Below are positions 58,392-64,000 of a DNA stretch of 64,000 nt, one piece after another. The stretch covers positions 1-64,000 of the forward strand of contig JAGYJU010000013.1 of assembly GCA_018401965.1 (NCBI GenBank). The letters run 5' to 3'. Within the stretch, counting starts at the first letter, position 1; each line of letters opens with the position of its first letter. A model generated the notes under the pieces. That model ran no database searches. It saw only the letters and a list, made by a program, of their open reading frames with translations, and was not told the origin of the DNA. This DNA comes from Roseicyclus sp. GTDB taxonomy: Bacteria; Pseudomonadota; Alphaproteobacteria; Rhodobacterales; Rhodobacteraceae. A program made the position numbers and the translations under genes.

Positions 58392-59606
58392 TCAGACGCC
58401 GCGCCGCACCGGGTTGGTGTCAAAGATGCGGGCGTGGGTCTGCAGCGCAAAGCGGTCGGTCATGCCGGAAATATAGTCGGACACCAGCCGCGCCAGTTCC
58501 GTTTGCCCGGTCACGTCTTCCACGTCCTTGCGCCATTGCTTTGGCAATTCCTGCGGGTTGTCCATGAAATGGGGGAACAGATCCTGCACCACCGCCGTCA
58601 CCTCGCGGCGCATGACCACGACCGATGGCGCGCGGTACATGCGCTGGAACAGGAAGGCGCGGATCACCTTGAGATCGTCGAACAGGCCCTGCGAAAACCG
58701 GATGATCGGGCGGCCCGCGCCGCGCACATCGCCCGGGCTTTGCGGATCGAGCAGGGCGATTTCGGCGCGGGCATAGGCGATCACGTCCTCGACCAGCACG
58801 CCGAAGAACCGGCGCAGCGCCTCGTGGCGACGACGATAGTAGTTCAGATCGGGGTACAGCGCGTCGACCTCTGCGAAACAAGCGTCAAGGATGGGCAGCA
58901 CGGCCAGTTCATCGGTCGAAAACAGTTCCGCCCGCAGCCCGTCATGCAGGTCGTGGTGATTATAGGCGATGTCATCGGCAATGGCGGCCACCTGCGCCTC
59001 GGCGCTGGCATGGGTGGACAGTTCCAGATCGTGACGCGCGCAATAATCGGCCAAGGCCCAGGGGATCGGCGCGGCGACAGGGCCATCGCCCGGAACGGGC
59101 GTGACAGGACCATCGCCCGGAATGGGCGTGACGGGGCCATTATGCTTGGCGATGCCTTCCAGCGTGTCCCATGTCAGGTTCAGACCGTCGAATTCGGCGT
59201 AGTGGCGTTCCAGATGGGTGACGATGCGGATCGCCTGCGCGTTGTGGTCGAACCCGCCATGCGGCGCCATCAGCGCCTGCAACGCATCTTCGCCGGTATG
59301 ACCAAAGGGCGGATGGCCGAGATCATGGGCCAGCGCCACCGCTTCTGTCAGGTCTTCATCAAGGCCGAGCGCGCGGGCGATGGTGCGCGCCACCTGCGCC
59401 ACCTCGATGGAATGGGTCAGGCGGGTGCGGAAATAATCGCCCTCGTGTTCGACGAAGACCTGCGTCTTGTGTTTCAGCCGCCGAAAGGCCGAGGCATGGA
59501 TGATCCGGTCGCGGTCGCGCTGAAACGGCGACCGAAAGGTGCTTTCCACCTCTGGCAACAGGCGGCCACGGGTCTGGCTTGGATCACAGGCAAAGGGGGC
59601 GGGCAT
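58392..59606 (-). CDS. dgt: Deoxyguanosinetriphosphate triphosphohydrolase-like HD protein
   Basis: The protein of 404 residues (from MPAPFACDPSQTRGRLLPEV) has RSPFQRDRDRIIHASAFRRL, the HD-site residues THSIEVAQVA and AHDLGHPPFGHTGEDALQAL, and DDIAYNHHDLHDGLRAELFS. It hydrolyses dNTPs to nucleoside and triphosphate. Between IAKHN and the WALADY segment it has three runs of GPV..PGD-type sequence, where relatives have a single short one; this comes from a 27-bp tandem duplication at 59076-59129. The site is a surface loop, so function is probably kept. Confidence 0.93.
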   Translation of the reverse strand: MPAPFACDPSQTRGRLLPEVESTFRSPFQRDRDRIIHASAFRRLKHKTQVFVEHEGDYFRTRLTHSIEVAQVARTIARALGLDEDLTEAVALAHDLGHPPFGHTGEDALQALMAPHGGFDHNAQAIRIVTHLERHYAEFDGLNLTWDTLEGIAKHNGPVTPIPGDGPVTPVPGDGPVAAPIPWALADYCARHDLELSTHASAEAQVAAIADDIAYNHHDLHDGLRAELFSTDELAVLPILDACFAEVDALYPDLNYYRRRHEALRRFFGVLVEDVIAYARAEIALLDPQSPGDVRGAGRPIIRFSQGLFDDLKVIRAFLFQRMYRAPSVVVMRREVTAVVQDLFPHFMDNPQELPKQWRKDVEDVTGQTELARLVSDYISGMTDRFALQTHARIFDTNPVRRGV

Positions 59607-59691
59607 CGGTTGGTTCCGTGTCTTGTCGGCATCTGCCGCATGCATATATGGTGTGAAGATGAATTGCGACAGCGCCGGAAGGATTGCCGCC

Positions 59692-60030
59692 ATGACCCTG
59701 ACCCTGACCCTGCCCCCCAAAGTCACGCCGCGCGCCTTTGCCCGCCTGGCCGAGATCAACGAGGCGTCGGGCGAAGCCAAGGCGCTGCGCGTCGCGGTCG
59801 AGGGCGGCGGCTGTTCCGGGTTTCAATACGAGATCAAGCTCGATGACCCGGCGGGCGATGACCTTGTGCTGGAACAAGACGGCCAAAAGGTCGTGGTCGA
59901 TGCCGTGTCGCTGCCGTTTCTTGCCGATGCGGTGATCGATTTCAGCGAGGAACTGATCGGCGCGCGCTTTACCATCGAAAACCCCAACGCCTCGTCATCC
60001 TGCGGCTGCGGCACGTCGTTTTCGATGTAG
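59692..60030 (+). CDS. erpA: Iron-sulfur cluster insertion protein, A-type carrier
   Basis: The 112-residue protein has LPPKVTPRAFARLAEINEAS, VEGGGCSGFQYEIKLDDPAG and the C-terminal SSCGCGTSFSM, which together give the three conserved Cys of A-type carriers (ErpA/IscA). It delivers [4Fe-4S] clusters to target enzymes. It is divergent from dgt and followed by xth. The exact A-type subfamily is inferred from length and context. Confidence 0.9.
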   Translation: MTLTLTLPPKVTPRAFARLAEINEASGEAKALRVAVEGGGCSGFQYEIKLDDPAGDDLVLEQDGQKVVVDAVSLPFLADAVIDFSEELIGARFTIENPNASSSCGCGTSFSM

Positions 60031-60091
60031 GCGGCTTGGTCTTGCGGTCTGGCCATCCCTTGTGGGACTAAAGGGAAAACGGGGGCAGGCC

Positions 60092-60874
60092 ATGCGGATC
60101 GCGACATTCAACATCAACGGCATCAAGGCGCGGATCGAGGCGCTGAGCGACTGGTTGGGCGAATTCAAGCCCGATGTCGCCCTGTTGCAGGAAATCAAGT
60201 CGGTCGACGAAGGCTTTCCCCGCGCGCATTTCGAAGACATGGGCTATATCGTTGAAACCCACGGTCAAAAGGGCTTCAACGGCGTTGCAATCCTGTCGCG
60301 CCTGCCGCTGGAGGACGTGACCCGTGGCCTGCCCGGCGACGACAGCGACGAACAGGCCCGCTGGATCGAGGCAACGGTGATGGGCGCCGGTGCGGCGGTG
60401 CGGGTCTGTTGCCTGTACCTGCCCAATGGCAACCCGGTGCCGGGGCCGAAATACGATTACAAACTGGCCTGGATGGCGCGGCTTGAAACCCATGCCCGCA
60501 GCCTTTTGGCGCAGGAACAGCCGCTGGTGGTGGCGGGCGATTACAACATCATCCCCCAGGACGAAGACGCCGCCCGCCCCGAGGCCTGGGCCGCGGATGC
60601 GCTGGCCCTGCCGCAAAGCCGCGCCGCCTTTCGCCGGATCGTCAACCTTGGCTTTACCGAAGCGATCCGGACGCGCAACGCCGCGCCGGGGATCTACAGC
60701 TTTTGGGATTACCAGGCGGGCGCCTGGGAAAAGAACAACGGCATCCGCATCGATCACCTGCTGCTCAGCCCGCAGGCCGCCGATCTGTTGCAGGACGCAG
60801 GCATAGACGCCGCCGTACGCGGGCGCGACAAACCATCCGACCATGTGCCGGTCTGGATCGAGCTGGCCGCCTGA
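60092..60874 (+). CDS. xth: Exodeoxyribonuclease III
   Basis: The 260-residue enzyme has MRIATFNINGIKARIEALSD, VALLQEIKSVDEGFPRAHFE, GFNGVAILSRLPLEDVTRGL, LPNGNPVPGPKYDYKLAWMA, VVAGDYNIIPQDEDAARPEA and RIDHLLLSPQAADLLQDAG with the final DHVPVW. These are the catalytic Glu, Tyr, Asp-x-Asn and Asp-His residues of the exonuclease III family. It repairs abasic sites. Confidence 0.96.
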   Translation: MRIATFNINGIKARIEALSDWLGEFKPDVALLQEIKSVDEGFPRAHFEDMGYIVETHGQKGFNGVAILSRLPLEDVTRGLPGDDSDEQARWIEATVMGAGAAVRVCCLYLPNGNPVPGPKYDYKLAWMARLETHARSLLAQEQPLVVAGDYNIIPQDEDAARPEAWAADALALPQSRAAFRRIVNLGFTEAIRTRNAAPGIYSFWDYQAGAWEKNNGIRIDHLLLSPQAADLLQDAGIDAAVRGRDKPSDHVPVWIELAA

Positions 60875-60987
60875 CGGTTTGGCCGGCACCACAAGCCATG
60901 GGACGGCGTCACCTTGCCCCCACAACCGATTGCGATCCCGGCGCGGGACAATAACTGTTGCCTCGCCGACATCGCGGCGTAACATGC

Positions 60988-60998
60988 CTGTCATAAAA
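60988..60998 (+). promoter_or_regulatory. Candidate Pho-box half-site before ugpB
   Basis: CTGTCATAAAA matches the first half and spacer of the Pho box (CTGTCAT-AAAA-type), about 95 bases before the ugpB start. The second half (GAGCGTTA) is poor, so this is at best a degenerate site. PhoB control of ugp genes is well known in other bacteria. Confidence 0.35.
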
Positions 60999-61091
60999 GA
61001 GCGTTAAGCGCCGTGCAGGGGGAAACACCGCATGGTGTCCCTCGTTTTCAGATCGACATGAAGCGCCGGACCCCGGCCTGAGGAGACATCG

Positions 61092-62417
61092 ATGAAATTC
61101 AGCAAAATCGCTGCGGCAACCGCCGCAAGCGTCCTTGCCCTGAGCGCGCAAGCCTCGGCCCAGACGCAGATCGATTGGTGGCACGCCATGGGTGGCGAGC
61201 TTGGCGAAAAGACCGAAGCGCTGGCGACCGCCTTCAACGCGTCGCAAAGCGACTATGTCGTCGTGCCGTCCTACCGCGGCAGCTACACCGAAACGATGAC
61301 CGGCGCGATCGCGGCCTTCCGCGCGGGCGAACAGCCCAATATCGTGCAGGTCTTCGAGGTTGGCACCGGCACCATGATGGCCGCACAGGGCGCCATCGTT
61401 CCCGTGCACCAGCTGATGGAGCAGACCGGCACCCCCTTCGACCCGTCGGCCTTCCTGCCGGCTGTCGTCGGCTATTACGCCGACCCGCAGGGCAACATGC
61501 TGTCGATGCCCTTCAACTCCTCCACGCCGATCCTGTACTACAACAAAAACGTGTTCGAGGCCGCCGGTCTTGACCCCGAGCAGGCGCCGCGCACCTGGGC
61601 CGAGGTCGAGGCATTCTCGCGCCAGATCATGTCTTCGGGCGCGGCAGACTGCGGTTTCACCACCGGTTGGGTCAGCTGGGCACAGCTTGAAAACTTCTCG
61701 GCCTGGCACAACCAGCAGATCGGCACGTTGCAAAACGGCTTTGGCGGGCTGGAAACCGAACTGACCGTCAACGGCCCCGTGACGGTGCGTCATTGGGACA
61801 ACCTGGCCGCCTGGCAGGAAGAAGGCGTGTTCCAGTATGGTGGCCCCGGCGGCGGCGCAGATGCCCCCCCGGCCTTCTATGCCCAGCAGTGTGCCATGTA
61901 CATGAATTCGTCGGCATCGCGCGCGGGCGTGTTGAACAACACCCCCGATTTCGAAGTCGGCTTCGGCATGCTGCCCTATTACGAAGACGTGGCGGGCGCA
62001 CCGCAAAACTCGATCATCGGCGGCGCGACCCTGTGGGTTCTGGCCGGTGGCACCGCGGAAGAAGAGGCCGGCGTTGCCGCGTTCTTCAACTTCCTTTCCT
62101 CGCCCGAGGTGCAGGCGCAGTGGCACCAGGATACCGGCTACCTGCCGATCACCCAGGCAGCCTATGAGCTGAGCGAAGCCCAGGGCTATTACGCCGCCAA
62201 CCCCGGCGCCGACGTGTCCATCAACCAGATGAACCTGAACCCGCCGACCGAGAATTCGCGCGGCCTGCGGTTTGGCAACTACGTGCAGATCCGCACCATC
62301 ATCGACGAAGAATTCCAGCGCCTGCTGGCCGGCGAAGTCGATGCTCAGGGCGCGCTGGATGCGGTCGTGGAACGCGGCAACACGCTGATCCGCGATTTCG
62401 AAGACGCCAACGGCTGA
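61092..62417 (+). CDS. ugpB: sn-Glycerol-3-phosphate ABC transporter, substrate-binding protein
   Basis: The 441-residue protein has a signal peptide (MKFSKIAAATAASVLALSAQ, cleavage about ASA-QTQ at 23-25) and a family 1 binding-protein body: IDWWHAMGGELGEKTEALAT, VPSYRGSYTETMTGAIAAFR, VGTGTMMAAQGAIVPVHQLM and FNSSTPILYYNKNVFEAAGL, the UgpB-type text. It binds glycerol-3-phosphate or glycerophosphodiesters in the periplasm for the UgpAE permease downstream. GGAGAC precedes the ATG. First gene of the ugp operon. Confidence 0.94.
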   Translation: MKFSKIAAATAASVLALSAQASAQTQIDWWHAMGGELGEKTEALATAFNASQSDYVVVPSYRGSYTETMTGAIAAFRAGEQPNIVQVFEVGTGTMMAAQGAIVPVHQLMEQTGTPFDPSAFLPAVVGYYADPQGNMLSMPFNSSTPILYYNKNVFEAAGLDPEQAPRTWAEVEAFSRQIMSSGAADCGFTTGWVSWAQLENFSAWHNQQIGTLQNGFGGLETELTVNGPVTVRHWDNLAAWQEEGVFQYGGPGGGADAPPAFYAQQCAMYMNSSASRAGVLNNTPDFEVGFGMLPYYEDVAGAPQNSIIGGATLWVLAGGTAEEEAGVAAFFNFLSSPEVQAQWHQDTGYLPITQAAYELSEAQGYYAANPGADVSINQMNLNPPTENSRGLRFGNYVQIRTIIDEEFQRLLAGEVDAQGALDAVVERGNTLIRDFEDANG

Positions 62418-62437
62418 TCGCGATCACCTGACCATTG

Positions 62438-62470
62438 GCCCGCGCCGCAGGTTTTGCGGCGCGGGCCTTT
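62438..62470 (+). terminator. Strong hairpin between ugpB and ugpA (attenuator-like)
   Basis: A 13-bp perfect stem (GGCCCGCGCCGCA / TGCGGCGCGGGCC) closes a GGTTT loop and is followed by only three T. It lies 21 bases after ugpB and 14 before ugpA. Such elements commonly protect and over-express the binding-protein message relative to the permease genes. Confidence 0.75.
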
Positions 62471-62483
62471 CCATCGCGGGGGC

Positions 62484-63374
62484 ATGATGCAGACCAAACG
62501 CACGATTTTCGGCAACAAGGGTCTTCCCTACCTGTTGCTTGCGCCGCAGCTGATCATCACGGGCATCTTTTTCCTCTGGCCAGCAGGCCAGGCGGTCTAC
62601 ATGTCGTTCCTGCGCGAAGACGCTTTTGGCATGTCCTCCACCTTCGTGGGGTTGCGCAATTACACGCGGCTTCTGGACAATGCCGAATACCTCGACTCGG
62701 TCAAGGTGACGCTCGTGTTCTCGGTGGCGACGGTGGTCCTGGCCTTGGGCCTGTCGCTGGTGCTGGCACTGGCCGTCGACCGGATGATCCGCAGCGCGCG
62801 GGGCTATACCACGCTGTTGGTCTGGCCCTATGCGGTCGCCCCCGCCGTGGCCGGCATCTTGTGGTGGTTCATCTTCAACCCGACCATCGGCATCATGCCC
62901 TATGTGCTGGAAAACCTGTTCGGCTACGACTGGAACCATTCGCTCGACCCCGACGACGCCATGACGCTCGTGGTCATCGCCTCGGCCTGGAAACAGATCA
63001 GCTATAATTTCCTGTTCTTCGTGGCGGGCCTGCAATCCATTCCAACATCCTTGCGCGAAGCCGCCGCCATCGACGGCGCGGGCCCGTTCAAACGGTTCTG
63101 GACCATCACCTTGCCGCTGTTGTCGCCCACCACGTTTTTCCTGTTGGTGGTCAACGTGGTCTATACCCTGTTCGAAACCTTCGCGGTGATCGACGCCACC
63201 ACCGAGGGCGGCCCGGCGCAGGCCACCAACATCCTGGTCTACAAGGTGTTCCAGGATGGCTATGTCGGGCTGAATTTCGGATCATCCTCGGCGCAGTCGG
63301 TGATCCTGATGGGGCTTGTCGTGGTCTTGACCTTCATCCAGTTCCGCTTTGTGGAACGGCGCGTGACCTACTGA
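62484..63374 (+). CDS. ugpA: sn-Glycerol-3-phosphate ABC transporter, permease UgpA
   Basis: The 296-residue protein [20 protein letters not shown] has six membrane segments (for example [20 protein letters not shown] and [20 protein letters not shown]) and the EAA loop [20 protein letters not shown] that docks on the ATPase. It is a MalF-type permease. ATG 62484 is chosen as the first Met after the hairpin (GGGGGC upstream); the next Met at 62487 is equally possible. It pairs with UgpE. Confidence 0.94.
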   Translation: MMQTKRTIFGNKGLPYLLLAPQLIITGIFFLWPAGQAVYMSFLREDAFGMSSTFVGLRNYTRLLDNAEYLDSVKVTLVFSVATVVLALGLSLVLALAVDRMIRSARGYTTLLVWPYAVAPAVAGILWWFIFNPTIGIMPYVLENLFGYDWNHSLDPDDAMTLVVIASAWKQISYNFLFFVAGLQSIPTSLREAAAIDGAGPFKRFWTITLPLLSPTTFFLLVVNVVYTLFETFAVIDATTEGGPAQATNILVYKVFQDGYVGLNFGSSSAQSVILMGLVVVLTFIQFRFVERRVTY

Positions 63375-63387
63375 GGGGGCCGGGACC

Positions 63388-64000
63388 ATGGTCGAAAATC
63401 AACGCTGGCTCGATTACCTGGCCCATGCCGTCCTGATCCTGGGCGTGCTGCTCGTGGCCTTTCCGGTCTATGTGGCGATCATTGCCTCGACGCATGAGCC
63501 GGGTGCCTTTGTCACCGGCACGATCCCGCTTTTGCCGGGGGCCAATACGCTCGACAGCTACGCGGGCGTTTTCGCGGGCGGTGTCGCCTCGCAGATGTCG
63601 GTGCCGATCGGCGTCATGCTGGCCAATTCGATGATCATGGCGCTGGCCATCGCCTTTGGCAAAATCGTGATCTCGATCCTGTCGGCCTTTGCCATCGTCT
63701 ATTTCCGCTTTCCGTTCCGGGTGCTGGCCTTCTGGATGATCTTCATCACGCTGATGTTGCCGGTAGAGGTACGGATCGTTCCCACCTTCGAGGTGATCGC
63801 GAACCTCAACCTGTTGAACAGCTATGCCGGCCTGACCGTCCCGCTGATGGCGTCGGCCACTGCGACCTTCCTGTTCCGGCAGGTGTTCCTGACCATGCCC
63901 GACGAATTGATGGAAGCGGCGCGGATCGACGGGGCGGGGCCGATGAAATTCTTCCGCGACATCCTGTTGCCGATGTCGCAGACCAATATCGCGGCGCTGT
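63388..64000 (+). CDS. ugpE: sn-Glycerol-3-phosphate ABC transporter, permease UgpE (cut by window end)
   Basis: From ATG 63388 ([20 protein letters not shown]) the open frame codes membrane segments ([40 protein letters not shown]) and the EAA loop [20 protein letters not shown] before the sequence ends at 64000. It is the MalG-type partner of UgpA, 13 bases downstream of it. About 200 of roughly 280 residues are visible; the ATPase gene ugpC is expected beyond the edge. Confidence 0.92.
   Translation, partial: MVENQRWLDYLAHAVLILGVLLVAFPVYVAIIASTHEPGAFVTGTIPLLPGANTLDSYAGVFAGGVASQMSVPIGVMLANSMIMALAIAFGKIVISILSAFAIVYFRFPFRVLAFWMIFITLMLPVEVRIVPTFEVIANLNLLNSYAGLTVPLMASATATFLFRQVFLTMPDELMEAARIDGAGPMKFFRDILLPMSQTNIAAL

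Noticed and set aside
58332..59846. Plus-strand open frame of about 500 codons opposite dgt
   Set aside because: Antisense of a complete HD-domain dNTPase.

Overview
The window looks like chromosome of an alphaproteobacterium of the order Rhodobacterales (Rhodobacteraceae type). The GC-rich part carries a typical set for that group: rsmA, DUF4167 and GapR (DUF2312) proteins, prfA-prmC, an NAD-linked fds formate dehydrogenase operon, glnB-glnA, scpAB-nagZ-SPOR, argS, dgt, an ErpA-type protein, xth and a ugp glycerol-3-phosphate transporter. I could not name a species or compute similarity values.

Layout. (1) 1-22419 is a genomic island ending at the 3' side of a tRNA-Thr. It holds a low-GC family 2 glycosyltransferase with a frameshift, an integrase N-terminal relic, a nest of insertion sequences (an IS256-family element with 8-bp target duplication inside an IS3-family element, inside a decayed IS3-family element that also carries an IS110 relic), a seven-gene CDP-deoxysugar operon (rfbF, rfbG, a 3,5-epimerase, C-methyltransferases, a reductase/epimerase, a CmcI-type protein), more IS debris, and three tandem genes for TPR/SPINDLY-type (GT41, O-GlcNAc-transferase-like) glycosyltransferases. 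Only the middle copy is a continuous reading frame. (2) 22420-41540 is mostly core: tRNA-Thr, housekeeping genes, an acetyl-phosphate pair (MaoC-Pta fusion plus ackA), a cold shock gene, a scar joining two truncated genes, a sugar-acid dehydratase, and the formate dehydrogenase operon with its LysR regulator. (3) 41770-48162 is a second accessory region: a broken RTX protein, a truncated ISAs1 element, phage-like fragments, a RelE/Xre toxin-antitoxin pair, ribbon-helix-helix and AlpA-type regulators, and a doubly frameshifted tyrosine recombinase reading into tRNA-Leu. (4) 48163-64000 is again core.

How the genes fit together. The island encodes a surface or protein glycosylation capacity: an activated CDP-sugar branch able to give a methylated deoxysugar, GT2, and SPINDLY-like O-glycosyltransferases whose TPR arrays vary from 7 to 10 units while their flanks are almost identical. 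This looks like a diversifying family shaped by duplication, repeat expansion and gene conversion. The fds operon oxidises formate with NAD+. MaoC-Pta/AckA interconvert acetyl-CoA and acetate. glnB-glnA handle ammonium assimilation, and ugpBAE begin a glycerol-3-phosphate uptake operon cut by the window end.

Caution on reading frames. Small indels break several genes here, including scpB, a core gene expected to be functional. Some frameshifts reported below may therefore be assembly or consensus errors rather than biology.
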